This document shows, piece by piece, positions 14,046-22,389 of a DNA stretch of 36,511 bases. A program made the translations under genes and the position numbers. Positions within the stretch are counted from its first letter, which is position 1; every line of letters starts with the position of its first letter. The notes under the pieces are model-generated. The model had not been told where the DNA came from and made no database searches. It saw nothing but the letters and a program-made list of their open reading frames with translations. Source of the DNA: an uncultured bacterium (lineage in GTDB: Bacteria; Cyanobacteriota; Vampirovibrionia; Gastranaerophilales; Gastranaerophilaceae). The DNA lies in contig CABQIM010000005.1 in NCBI GenBank assembly GCA_902464375.1, forward strand, positions 1 through 36,511. The letters are read 5' to 3'.

Positions 14046-15549
14046 TCAAAAAATCTCCGTGTTTAAACATAGTTTCTCTATAATAATTTATACCATACTC
14101 CGGCTCAAAATATGAAAATTTCTCTGTACCTTTTCGAACAAAGATGCCACAAAGTTTACCATCAAATATCAAAGTCCATGCCGGATGCTTTAATAAAGCA
14201 CCATACACGTCACTATTTTTTCTTGGCATCAAGATATCTGTCGGATATTTTGTAAAAATATCTTCCCAATTCATATTTACAAGTTCAAAATTTCTTAAAG
14301 TATCAAAAATATAGTCGTCATAAACTTCTTCGTATCTGCCATCCATAAAAACAAGATTATCAGGATAAAGTTTATACGTAGCGTAACTTCCCATCCCAAA
14401 AGGAGTGACAATATTGCCTTTTATATTATTTATCTTCAAAAACTCAATTTCATAGAACGGATATTTTTCAAAATCAGCTCTCGGTAACATCGGTGAAGAC
14501 AATGGAATCAAAAAAGATAAAACTACTATTGCCAAATATAAGTTTTTTTCTATTTTCTTAAATACTTTAATAAAAAGCTTAAACAAATTCATTATATCGT
14601 TGTAACAAAAAGCAGCTGTTGAAATTATTGCTAGAGATAATAATTTCACGTGCATAGCACCTAATATTAATGTGGTAGTCAATACAAAAGCTTTTGTATA
14701 ATCTATTTTCCGTTTCTTTATAACAGCAATTGCATAAGCTGCAACACCCAATAATGAATAAATTACAGAAGGAGTATAATAGGCGATATGTCGGAATGCG
14801 TAAAAAGGCCACCACTCAACAACATAAGTTCTTTGTTTCGTCGTTGCAGAAAAGAGAAATTTCAAATACTCAATACCGTAAGGATTTACAATAAGAGTTA
14901 TACAAGACGCAACTAAGACTATTAAATATTTCTTCCAAGGTCGTTTTTCAAAAAATGCTCCGAACATATACATTGCAACAAGTCCAAGACCTGATACAAC
15001 ACCACCATGGAGGTTATTCCATACTATTGTCATTATTGGAATTAGCCATATCAGATATTTATTCTTTTCATGCCTAGTCAACTCTAATATGTATAAAAAT
15101 ATAGTAAAAAACAAAAAACTAAAGAGCTGACATCTTATCAACACCGGATTCAAGTGCATAAAGAAGCCAAGAAATACACACATAAACAATAGTGATTTTG
15201 GATAAGCATGATTTTGCAATTTCTGAATTTTCAATATAAAAACAGAAATTAAAAACATTGTTACAGCTTGAAATATCAAGATTCCAAAAGCCTTAAAATA
15301 TTTTAAAACCAAATAAAATACAACACCGGAACCCCACTCATGGTCATACCAATTATGAGTCGGGGTATAAGATAAGAAATCATGATATGGCAGAATACCT
15401 TGTTCTACAAATCTTTCACCTACTATTAATCTTGCGAATAAGTCATAATCATAATTTGTCGATAAACAAGCAAGGAATAGAGAAAATAAGGCTAACACCA
15501 GATAAAATATAATTTGTTTTTTATCAATATTTTTCAATAAATAATTCAA
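14038..15549 (-). CDS. Polytopic membrane protein, GT-C-like
   Basis: About 500 aa with roughly ten hydrophobic segments between residues 10 and 370 and a soluble C-terminal domain. A DYDLFARLIVGERF segment is followed by HDFLSYTPTHNWYDHEWGSG in the first extracytoplasmic loop, an acidic and aromatic pattern like that of GT-C-fold, lipid-linked-sugar-using transferases. The C-terminal domain (MDGRYEEVYDDYI and so on) would be outside the membrane. I place the start at the TTG at 15549, 6 bases after AGAGGA; a TTG at 15567 would add six residues and has no such signal. It is expressed with the patatin gene, suggesting a shared envelope-lipid or glycan process. No close family name is certain. 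Confidence 0.7.
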   Translation of the reverse strand: MNYLLKNIDKKQIIFYLVLALFSLFLACLSTNYDYDLFARLIVGERFVEQGILPYHDFLSYTPTHNWYDHEWGSGVVFYLVLKYFKAFGILIFQAVTMFLISVFILKIQKLQNHAYPKSLLFMCVFLGFFMHLNPVLIRCQLFSFLFFTIFLYILELTRHEKNKYLIWLIPIMTIVWNNLHGGVVSGLGLVAMYMFGAFFEKRPWKKYLIVLVASCITLIVNPYGIEYLKFLFSATTKQRTYVVEWWPFYAFRHIAYYTPSVIYSLLGVAAYAIAVIKKRKIDYTKAFVLTTTLILGAMHVKLLSLAIISTAAFCYNDIMNLFKLFIKVFKKIEKNLYLAIVVLSFLIPLSSPMLPRADFEKYPFYEIEFLKINNIKGNIVTPFGMGSYATYKLYPDNLVFMDGRYEEVYDDYIFDTLRNFELVNMNWEDIFTKYPTDILMPRKNSDVYGALLKHPAWTLIFDGKLCGIFVRKGTEKFSYFEPEYGINYYRETMFKHGDFLND

Positions 15550-15652
15550 GCATCTTCCTCTCAACAAACAATGATACCCAGTATCCCTATAAATTATTAT
15601 AACAAAAAAGAATTCTTGTGATAAAATTAATCTGTAGACAAATAAGGTCGTT

Positions 15653-15658
15653 TATAAT
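15653..15658 (+). promoter_or_regulatory. Candidate -10 box for leuC
   Basis: A consensus TATAAT lies 33 bases upstream of the leuC ATG in the divergent spacer. No convincing -35 is present at the usual distance. I looked for a leucine-rich leader peptide or T-box here and saw none. Confidence 0.35.
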
Positions 15659-15691
15659 CAAGTTTTACAATTTTTACATAAGGGGAGTAAA

Positions 15692-16933
15692 ATGGGATTA
15701 ACATTAGTAGAAAAGATTATTTCAGAACACGCAGGCAAAACCGTTCATGCCGGAGAACTTGTAATCTCCAAAGTAGATGTTACAGCAGTGCAAGATGGTA
15801 CCGGCCCGCTTACTGTTCAAGAATTCAAGAAGCTAGGTAAGTCAAAATTAAATAATCCGGAAAGAACGGTATTATTTATTGACCACGCTTCACCAAGCCC
15901 AAGAAAAGAACTTTCTAATACTCATATGGTTCTTAGAGATTTTCATAAAGAGTACGGAGCAGTTCTTTCTGACGTTGGCGCCGGTGTTTGCCACCAGAGA
16001 TTGATTGAAACTTTTGTTAACCCAGGAGAAGTTTTAGTTGGCGCGGATTCACACACTTGCACTTCAGGCGCCCTAGGAGCTTTTGCCACAGGCATGGGTT
16101 CTACTGATGTTGCTGTTGCAATGGCACTCGGAAAAACTTGGTTAAAAGTTCCTGCAACATTTAAAATCGTTGTTAGCGGAAAATTTAAAGAAGGTATTTG
16201 CTCAAAAGATTTAATGCTTTATTTAATTGGTATGATTGGTGCTGACGGTGCTACATATAAAGCTCTTGAATTCACAGGCGACACAATTGATAATATGTCA
16301 ATGTCAGAAAGATTTACGCTTGCTAATATGGCTGTAGAAGCAGGTGCAAAATGCGGTTTGTTCATAGCTGATGAGAAGACAAAAGCATTCTTAAAAGAAC
16401 GCGGCAGAGAAGATAAATTCCGTCAGATCTTGCCGGATAAAGATGCTGTTTATGAACGAATTATTGAAATAAATGCAGAAGACGTACCTCACACAGTTTC
16501 TTGTCCTCATACCGTTGATAACACAAAGCGTGTCGAAGAACTAAAGGACATTAAAGTTAATCAGGTTTATGTCGGCACTTGTACAAACGGAAGAATAGAA
16601 GATTTGAGAATTGTAGCAAATATACTTAAAGGCAAAACTGTTAATCCGGATGTCAGAATGCTAATTTCGCCAGCCTCTAAAGATGTATTTAAACAAGCAT
16701 TAAAAGAAGGATTGATTGATATATTTGTAGAAGCAAACGTAGCTATTTTAGCTCCCGGATGCGGACCTTGTGTCGGTGTCCATGCCGGAATCTTAGGTGA
16801 TGGTGAAGTTTGTCTTGCGACACAAAACAGAAATTTCCAAGGTAGAATGGGCAATACAAAAGGATTTATTTACTTAGCGTCTCCTTATGTTGCAGCTTAT
16901 ACGGCTCTAAGAGGATATATTTCAGCTGAATAA
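15692..16933 (+). CDS. leuC: 3-isopropylmalate dehydratase large subunit
   Basis: The 413-aa protein is an aconitase-superfamily large subunit that isomerises 2- to 3-isopropylmalate in leucine synthesis. The three [4Fe-4S] ligands are visible: Cys297 in VGTCTNGR, and Cys357 and Cys360 in PGCGPCVG. Other conserved segments are DHASPSP, VGADSHTCTSGALGAFATGMGSTDVA and KVPATFK. Its length matches the shorter LeuC/HacA type (about 420) rather than the 465-residue enterobacterial type. RBS AAGGGGAG precedes the ATG. The small subunit leuD, needed for activity, is not next to it and must be elsewhere. Homoaconitase or a related dehydratase cannot be fully excluded. Confidence 0.92.
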   Translation: MGLTLVEKIISEHAGKTVHAGELVISKVDVTAVQDGTGPLTVQEFKKLGKSKLNNPERTVLFIDHASPSPRKELSNTHMVLRDFHKEYGAVLSDVGAGVCHQRLIETFVNPGEVLVGADSHTCTSGALGAFATGMGSTDVAVAMALGKTWLKVPATFKIVVSGKFKEGICSKDLMLYLIGMIGADGATYKALEFTGDTIDNMSMSERFTLANMAVEAGAKCGLFIADEKTKAFLKERGREDKFRQILPDKDAVYERIIEINAEDVPHTVSCPHTVDNTKRVEELKDIKVNQVYVGTCTNGRIEDLRIVANILKGKTVNPDVRMLISPASKDVFKQALKEGLIDIFVEANVAILAPGCGPCVGVHAGILGDGEVCLATQNRNFQGRMGNTKGFIYLASPYVAAYTALRGYISAE

Positions 16934-17006
16934 TTTGTCATGTTCAATGACAATCGTTGAACACGACCTACAAGACTAGGTGAGGCTTTAACAGAAAAGG
17001 ATAAAC

Positions 17007-17492
17007 ATGAATTTATTATTATTAAAACAAATTTCTATACTTAGTGCTTTTGCAGGAGCAATGCTTGGACTGATTACAGTTGTGCCTTATCTCAGTTTTC
17101 TAAGCTTTATGATTTTAATACTCTGTTTATCAGCTTTTGTACTAGCGTATCTTAAGCAAAACGACTTAATTGGAATTATTAGCATAAGAGAAGGATGCAT
17201 ATTTGGTGCTATTATTGGTTTTGTATCATTTATTGCTTTTTCAATAGTTTACGCACCAATAAGTATGCTTCTTGGTTGGTTATTTCCTGCTTATACACAA
17301 GGGTTCTTAAGATTTTTCTTAACAAGTTTTGGTTCCGTTATCGTTATGATTCTCTTAATGATACTTATGGCAGGTATAAGTGCATTATTTAACGGATTTG
17401 CAGGACTTGTGACAGCGTACGTATATGAAATGATTACAGGGATAAAAAAAGAAAATAATCAAAATTCAAGTGTTGATTTTGAGATAAAATAA
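17007..17492 (+). CDS. Unknown four-helix membrane protein
   Basis: The 161-aa protein has about four hydrophobic segments (residues about 9-28, 30-50, 66-95, 105-140) and a short polar C-terminal tail. RBS AAAGGATAAAC precedes the ATG. It lies between leuC and mtnA on the same strand, 18 bases before mtnA, so it is probably co-transcribed with mtnA. A 7-bp hairpin without a T-tract (16941-16963) lies between leuC and this gene. I do not recognise the family; a transporter-accessory or general membrane role cannot be told apart. Confidence 0.6.
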   Translation: MNLLLLKQISILSAFAGAMLGLITVVPYLSFLSFMILILCLSAFVLAYLKQNDLIGIISIREGCIFGAIIGFVSFIAFSIVYAPISMLLGWLFPAYTQGFLRFFLTSFGSVIVMILLMILMAGISALFNGFAGLVTAYVYEMITGIKKENNQNSSVDFEIK

Positions 17493-17510
17493 TAACTTCA
17501 GGAGAAAACA

Positions 17511-18566
17511 ATGGAATTCAAATCAAAAATTAAAACAATAGAATGGGTTGACACATATTCAAAAATGGTAGACCAAACAGTTGTTCCTTATGAATATAAG
17601 TTTGTAAATATAACAACCGGTGACGATATGTTTGATGCAATCAGAAATATGATAGTTAGAGGAGCTCCTGCTATCGGTATTGCCGGCGCACACGGGGTTA
17701 TTCTTTTTGCTCAAGAATTAGCAAAAGAAAACCTTTCTCGAGAAGAATTTGTAAAAAAACTTATTGAAAAAGCAGAATATATGAAGACTTCACGTCCCAC
17801 TGCCGTAAACCTTATGTGGGCAGTCCAAAAACAAATTGATGTGATTAATGCTTCGAAAGCAGATATCAAAGGAATTATTGACGAATTAAAGACTAATGCA
17901 ATCAAACTTGAGAATGAAGACATTGAAATCAATAAAAAAATTGGTGATTATGGTGCAGAAGTTGTTCCAAAAGGCGCTACAATTCTTACGCACTGCAATG
18001 CCGGAGCTTTAGCAACTGTAGGTTATGGTACAGCACTTGGAGTTGTGCGTTCTGCTTATGCTAAAGACAATACAATACAGGTATTTGCAGATGAAACCAG
18101 ACCACGCCAACAAGGAGCAAGAATTACAACATTTGAACTCGCAATGGACGGAATTCCTGTAACATTAATTACTGATGGCATGTGCTCTTATTTTATGAGT
18201 AAAGGTATGATTGATATGGTTGTAGTCGGAGCAGATAGAATCGCTGCGAACGGTGACACAGCTAACAAAATCGGAACATACACAGTTGCAATTGCTGCTA
18301 AATACCATAATATTCCATTCTATATAGCAGCTCCGCTTTCTACAATTGATACTTCTATCAAATCCGGAGCCGAAATTCCAATTGAAGAACGTTCCCACGA
18401 AGAAGTTACACATATTAACGGAAAACGCATTTGTGCAGAAGGTATAAACGTAATTAACCCTGGATTTGACGTAACTCCACACGAATTAATTGCAGGTATT
18501 ATAACTGAAAAAGGAATCTTAAGACCGGATTATAACAAATCTATTGCGGAAGCATTTTCTTTGTAA
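17511..18566 (+). CDS. mtnA: S-methyl-5-thioribose-1-phosphate isomerase
   Basis: The 351-aa protein converts methylthioribose-1-phosphate to methylthioribulose-1-phosphate in methionine salvage. It has the eIF2B-related MtnA fold, with RGAPAIGIAGAHG near residue 50 and SRPTAVNLMWAV near 95. The catalytic Cys162 lies in THCNAGALATVG, and Asp242 in VVVGADRIAANGDTANKIGT. ADETRPRQQGAR lies between. RBS CAGGAG precedes the ATG. Related ribose-1,5-bisphosphate isomerases share the fold, but length and motifs favour MtnA. No other methionine-salvage gene is present in the window. Confidence 0.93.
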   Translation: MEFKSKIKTIEWVDTYSKMVDQTVVPYEYKFVNITTGDDMFDAIRNMIVRGAPAIGIAGAHGVILFAQELAKENLSREEFVKKLIEKAEYMKTSRPTAVNLMWAVQKQIDVINASKADIKGIIDELKTNAIKLENEDIEINKKIGDYGAEVVPKGATILTHCNAGALATVGYGTALGVVRSAYAKDNTIQVFADETRPRQQGARITTFELAMDGIPVTLITDGMCSYFMSKGMIDMVVVGADRIAANGDTANKIGTYTVAIAAKYHNIPFYIAAPLSTIDTSIKSGAEIPIEERSHEEVTHINGKRICAEGINVINPGFDVTPHELIAGIITEKGILRPDYNKSIAEAFSL

Positions 18567-18752
18567 TAATTTAAAATAATTTTCTACTTTCAATTTAAAA
18601 AGTGTATTTTTGTAAACTCCTGCTTGCTTTTTCAGCTTGAGCATAATACGATATACACTGTAGAGTAATACTCGTACGTACCCGGTGGGGGTGATTGATA
18701 ACGAATAGTTTTCAAATACCTTACTAAGGAGTAAAAAGAAAAGGAAAGAATT
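18567..18752 (+). promoter_or_regulatory. rpsO leader region
   Basis: This 186-base spacer ahead of rpsO has a GC-richer patch (about 18672-18695, CGTACGTACCCGGTGGGGG) in otherwise AT-rich DNA and several TATA-like hexamers around 18645-18660 that could serve as a -10. S15 commonly represses its own mRNA by binding a folded leader. The patch could be such a fold, but I could not establish a specific structure. Confidence 0.35.
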
Positions 18753-19016
18753 ATGAACTTAAAAAACAAACAAGAAATTATCGAAAAATTTGGTGCTAAC
18801 GCAAAAGACACAGGTTCTGCGGAAGTACAAATCGCTATGTTAACAAAAAAGATTTCTGAACTTACTGAACACATGAAATCAAACAAAAAAGACTTTGCTA
18901 CAAAACGTGGTCTTTTGATGATGGTTGGTAAGAGAAAAAGACTTCTTTCATTCTTGAAGGAAAAGAACCTTGAAGGATACAGAAGCTTAATCAAAGAATT
19001 AGGAATTAGAGGTTAA
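18753..19016 (+). CDS. rpsO: 30S ribosomal protein S15
   Basis: The 87-aa protein matches S15 along its full length: KQEIIEKFGANAKDTGSAEVQIA, LTEHMKSNKKDFATKRGL, and MMVGKRKRLLSFLKEK. S15 binds 16S rRNA helices 20-22 and nucleates assembly of the platform. RBS AAAGGAAAG precedes the start. In many bacteria rpsO is followed by pnp; here it is followed by a strong terminator and then map, so it is a single-gene transcript. Confidence 0.97.
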   Translation: MNLKNKQEIIEKFGANAKDTGSAEVQIAMLTKKISELTEHMKSNKKDFATKRGLLMMVGKRKRLLSFLKEKNLEGYRSLIKELGIRG

Positions 19017-19022
19017 TAAAAG

Positions 19023-19052
19023 AATCCGGTTTTTAAAAGCCGGATTTTTTTT
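19023..19052 (+). terminator. Rho-independent terminator after rpsO
   Basis: AATCCGG at 19023-19029 pairs with CCGGATT at 19040-19046, extended by four T-A pairs in the loop region, and is followed by a run of eight Ts. It begins six bases past the rpsO stop. Confidence 0.92.
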
Positions 19053-19137
19053 ATATATCTTGCAATACCCTCATTTTAGATTTAAGATAATAAGATGGAT
19101 GGAATTTATAAATCCTAAAATGATAAAAGAGGAAATT

Positions 19138-19893
19138 ATGATTAACAGAAAATCTCGTGATGAAATAAAAAGAATGCGCCATGCAGGTCATATAGTAGCA
19201 TTGGTTCACAAAAAAATGAAAGAAGTAGTAGAACCAGGAATATCGACAAAAGAACTTGATAATATTGCAATGCACGTTATTAAAGAAAACAAGGCAATTC
19301 CGACATTCTTAGGTTACGCTGGTTTTCCGGCTTGCATTTGCACTTCAATAAATGAAAAAGTCGTTCACGGAATTCCTTCCGAAAAAGAAATACTTAAAGA
19401 AGGCGATATTATTGCCATAGATGTCGGCGCAACTTACGGTGGAATGGTTGGTGACAGTGCTTGGTCATACGCAGTTGGTAAAATTTCTGAAGAGAAACAA
19501 ATGCTTATGAAAGCTACTGAAGAAGCCCTATTTGCTGGCATTTCCAAAATGAGAGCCGGTAATATTCTTGATGATATATCAGGCGCAGTAGAAGATGTCG
19601 CTAATAGTTATAAACTAGGAATAGTAAGACAATACGGTGGTCATGGTGTTGGACACGAAATGCACGAAGATCCATTCTTATTCAACTACAGAGTTGGTGA
19701 CCAGACACTAATCAAAACAAACATGGTAATCGCAATTGAACCTATGTTAAATCTTGGCGGCGATGACGTTTTTGTTGAAGATGATAAATGGGGAGTTGTT
19801 ACAAAAGACAGAAAACCATCTGCTCACTTTGAACATACAGTTCTTGCAACAGATGGTGATCCAATTTTAATGACAACACTTATGGAGGGGTAA
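19138..19893 (+). CDS. map: Methionine aminopeptidase, type I
   Basis: The 251-aa enzyme removes the initiator methionine from nascent proteins. The metal ligands are in place: Asp95 (IDVGATY), Asp106 (VGDSAW), His169 (GGHGVGH), Glu201 (AIEPML) and Glu232 (HFEHTVL). His78 (VVHGIPS) and His176 (MHEDP) match substrate-binding histidines. I start at the ATG at 19138, which follows AGAGGAAATT. A frame open from 19060 adds 26 residues that look like translated leader and overlap the spacer after the rpsO terminator. There is no N-terminal SH3-like or zinc extension. Confidence 0.95.
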   Translation: MINRKSRDEIKRMRHAGHIVALVHKKMKEVVEPGISTKELDNIAMHVIKENKAIPTFLGYAGFPACICTSINEKVVHGIPSEKEILKEGDIIAIDVGATYGGMVGDSAWSYAVGKISEEKQMLMKATEEALFAGISKMRAGNILDDISGAVEDVANSYKLGIVRQYGGHGVGHEMHEDPFLFNYRVGDQTLIKTNMVIAIEPMLNLGGDDVFVEDDKWGVVTKDRKPSAHFEHTVLATDGDPILMTTLMEG

Positions 19894-19916
19894 ATAGGTA
19901 AATCAAATAGCTGCTA

Positions 19917-20474
19917 CTAGTTATTGAATATTCCTATAAACCAATCGACACATTTTTCAAATGTGCTTTTGCAATTTTCATGCAATTCTTTAGCTTCTTG
20001 TTGCTTTTTGGCCTCATTTTGTTTTTGAATTTTAGCTCTAACCGTTTGTTCCTGTTTATCAACAGACTGTTTAGAAGTCTTATAGTCATCATTGCTCATA
20101 TAAGGAATGTCTAACGTCTTTCTGGACGGAACAAGCAAATCATGACCTTCCTGTTTTCCATTCATCCAGTCTATAGTCTTTGTTGAAGTAGCATTTCCAT
20201 ATTTTTTGGCAATTTCAGTAGTGTTATTAAAAATAAAACCATTTTTATTCTGTACTGCAATCGTTTTATTCTGTACAGGCTTCATACTGCTAAAATCAAA
20301 ATCATAGCCCGTCTTTTGTTTTACAATATCTTTAAATTTTTTAATTTCATTACCATCAATTACGCCATTACCATTACCACCATTAGCCTTATTGTCGGCT
20401 TGCTCTGCGTATCTTCTCAAATAACTTCCATAAGAAAATAATGTATGTGAATAACCGCTAACTTGATTTGCCAT
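19917..20474 (-). CDS. Unknown protein with an EF-hand-like loop
   Basis: The 185-aa protein has one EF-hand-like segment at about residues 27-48 (DNKANGGNGNGVIDGNEIKKF), with Asp, Asn and Glu at calcium-ligand spacing. A long Lys/Gln/Glu-rich helix follows at about 130-170, and the end is aromatic (CVDWFIGIFNN). No signal peptide is obvious; it starts MANQVSGYSHTLFSYGSYLRRYAE. It is convergent with map, 23 bases away. Single EF-hands of this kind are frequent in small uncharacterised proteins of this lineage. Calcium binding is predicted from pattern only. Confidence 0.6.
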   Translation of the reverse strand: MANQVSGYSHTLFSYGSYLRRYAEQADNKANGGNGNGVIDGNEIKKFKDIVKQKTGYDFDFSSMKPVQNKTIAVQNKNGFIFNNTTEIAKKYGNATSTKTIDWMNGKQEGHDLLVPSRKTLDIPYMSNDDYKTSKQSVDKQEQTVRAKIQKQNEAKKQQEAKELHENCKSTFEKCVDWFIGIFNN

Positions 20475-20624
20475 AATAGACTCCTTATTAATATCTCGTA
20501 TGTATATATAAAGTTATTCTTGTACCAAAAATTGCTTTTATGTTAACAATTGTAAAGAAAATACATCTGGACAAATATTTATGTGTGTTATAGAATTGGA
20601 TTAAGGTAAAAAAAAGAGGTAAAA

Positions 20625-20867
20625 ATGGATCAAATTGTAAAAATAGCCTGGGAATTGAACGAAAATACAGATAATCGTTACAAATTGGTATATGAGATTG
20701 CAGAACTTGCTAAAAAGCTTGTTGATGAAACTCAAATGAAGAAAGCCCGAGACGAGTTTGGTTTTGAGGAAGCTGCTAGTGACAGTTCTTACAAGAAAGA
20801 AAATCCTGTGGAACACGCAATCATGGTTAAGGCTTCCGAGTCGGATGATACCGAACTTGTAGGCTAA
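20625..20867 (+). CDS. rpoZ: RNA polymerase omega-like subunit
   Basis: The 80-aa acidic protein has the two recognisable omega blocks: DNRYKLVYEIAELAKKLVDE (residues 16-35, compare NRYRI.VQVANRAK of cyanobacterial RpoZ) and KKENPVEHAIMVKASESDD (about 57-75, compare KPVLRAIIEMSDE). Omega binds the beta' C-terminus and aids polymerase assembly. The length matches cyanobacterial omega (75-80 aa) and is shorter than the 91-aa E. coli protein. RBS AAGAGGTAAAA precedes the ATG, and a strong terminator follows, so it is a single-gene transcript. Similarity is modest, and a gene-level search is needed for certainty. Confidence 0.6.
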   Translation: MDQIVKIAWELNENTDNRYKLVYEIAELAKKLVDETQMKKARDEFGFEEAASDSSYKKENPVEHAIMVKASESDDTELVG

Positions 20868-20887
20868 GTTTTGTTTTTATAAAAGAA

Positions 20888-20919
20888 AAGAACTCCTATA
20901 AGCGGGAGTTCTTTTTTTT
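20888..20919 (+). terminator. Rho-independent terminator after the omega-like gene
   Basis: AAGAACTCC at 20888-20896 pairs with GGAGTTCTT at 20905-20913 around an 8-base loop. The T-run continues to 20919. It lies 20 bases after the stop codon. Confidence 0.92.
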
Positions 20920-20990
20920 ATGTAAATAAATGTTAAACTTTTAGCAATTTTTAAGATTTACATAACTTACAGTGAAAGGAAGGTTGTAGT

Positions 20991-21038
20991 ATGAACAAAC
21001 ACAGTAAAAAATTAATGAATTTAATATGGGGGTTGTAG
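20991..21038 (+). CDS. Possible 15-residue leader peptide
   Basis: An ATG at 20991 follows a strong ribosome binding site (GAAAGGAAGG) and encodes MNKHSKKLMNLIWGL, ending in TAG at 21036-21038. Only four bases separate it from the ATG of the 427-aa gene, whose own ribosome binding signal (GTAGGA) is weak and overlaps the leader stop. Translation of the large gene may therefore depend on the leader. It is too short to judge by composition. Confidence 0.4.
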   Translation: MNKHSKKLMNLIWGL

Positions 21039-21042
21039 GATA

Positions 21043-22326
21043 ATGATGATAAATGCTGCAAAAATATATTCTACACTTGGGAACCCAAATTCATTAGTAC
21101 CATTAGGGGTAAAAGACGTATCAAGCTGTTTAGGGATGACAGCCGGCTCTTACGCAACCGGAAAAGAAGAAGGTTTTGATAGATTTATAGATGAATTTGG
21201 TACCGAAACATTATGGCTTGGTGGAATTCCAGCCTTCAAATGGTTATTTGATAAAACTGTTTTCAAAAGCTTTGGTTTAGACTCAAAAATTGACCCTAGA
21301 AATTTGAAAAACATGGACATGTTTGAAAAAATCAAAGAACATGCTCCAAACGAAGAGATTAAGAAAAACTTAGAAAAAGCAGAAAAAAATAAAAAACTGT
21401 TCAAAAATCTTGCCGCAACAAAATTTGTAGCATCAACGGTCTTGGCAGCCTTAACATATGTTGGAATGACAAGACTTAAACAACATTACACAGAACAAAA
21501 AATCAGAAAAAATTTAATAAAAGAATACAACGACTCACAAAAAGCAAAGAACAACCAACCAACTGACAACAACGTTTCCAATCCATCTTTTAAGGGAATT
21601 GGCAAAGTCGTAGAAGAATTTGCATTCTCTCCTGTTAAAAACATGTACATTATGGATGGATTTATTACTACAGAAAGATTAAGCGATTCCAGAAGTTCAC
21701 AAGAATTTGTTGGCTATGCAATAAAAGAAGGTTCATGTCTATGCTTCTTATATTATGCCGGCGGTAAAATTCAAGAATGGATGGAAAAGAATGCCAACAA
21801 AAAATACAATAAATCCATAACACTTGATTCCAGAGTATTGGAAGATAACAAGTTCAAGCAAGCATTCGTAGATGGAAGTATTGAAAAAAGTATAAAAGAA
21901 TTTGAGAATGCTAATTCTTCTGACATTAATCTCTACGAATTCTTACACAAGAATCCGGATAACAAAATTGTCCAAATCGCAAAACAATCAGATGTTATAA
22001 GTACATACAAAAACACAAATAAAATTGATACGAGAGCATTTATTGACTTAAAAGAAGTAGAAAATGTTAACAAACAAGTTTCCGAATTATATGGTCAATA
22101 CAAATCGTCATTAGCTAAAGGTGAAAGCTATGACTCATTCTTTAACGGCGTTAGAAAGCTTAAAAGAAAATCTATCATTAACAGCCTTGGCGCATGTATA
22201 CTTGCTCTTGGAGTTATAACGCCTGCTATTATGCTTATCAAAAGACTTACCGATAAATCAGGCTCTGAATTCCAAACAAAAAAAGATATTAAAGAAAAAC
22301 TGATAAAAGAAGGTGTAATTTCTTAA
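21043..22326 (+). CDS. Unknown 427-aa membrane-associated protein
   Basis: I recognise no described family. The sequence shows an N-terminal domain with LWLGGIPAFKWLFD, a hydrophobic segment at about residues 129-146 (FVASTVLAALTYVGM), and a low-complexity linker. An NPSFKG motif near 182 is followed by a second domain with a CLCFLYYAGG segment, a charged helical region, and a final membrane segment (CILALGVITPAIMLI) before a basic tail. It lies 63 bases upstream of the ATP synthase operon on the same strand, where atpI often sits, but it does not resemble AtpI. The first or second ATG (21043, 21046) may be used. It may be specific to this lineage. Confidence 0.6.
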   Translation: MMINAAKIYSTLGNPNSLVPLGVKDVSSCLGMTAGSYATGKEEGFDRFIDEFGTETLWLGGIPAFKWLFDKTVFKSFGLDSKIDPRNLKNMDMFEKIKEHAPNEEIKKNLEKAEKNKKLFKNLAATKFVASTVLAALTYVGMTRLKQHYTEQKIRKNLIKEYNDSQKAKNNQPTDNNVSNPSFKGIGKVVEEFAFSPVKNMYIMDGFITTERLSDSRSSQEFVGYAIKEGSCLCFLYYAGGKIQEWMEKNANKKYNKSITLDSRVLEDNKFKQAFVDGSIEKSIKEFENANSSDINLYEFLHKNPDNKIVQIAKQSDVISTYKNTNKIDTRAFIDLKEVENVNKQVSELYGQYKSSLAKGESYDSFFNGVRKLKRKSIINSLGACILALGVITPAIMLIKRLTDKSGSEFQTKKDIKEKLIKEGVIS

Positions 22327-22389
22327 TAAAAATCAATTGCACTACATTTGTTTTTGTGCTAATATCAACTCGAAAGAGAGAGGTATTCA

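Noticed and set aside
15568..15691. Leucine attenuator or T-box upstream of leuC
   Set aside because: No leucine-codon run, no T-box consensus and no terminator hairpin are visible in the 124-base spacer.
19060..19137. N-terminal extension of methionine aminopeptidase
   Set aside because: The extra 26 residues have no family similarity, and the ATG at 19138 has a good ribosome binding site and matches the usual length.
21043..22326. AtpI or another ATP synthase assembly protein
   Set aside because: Position fits, but the protein is three times too long and lacks the short AtpI membrane pattern.
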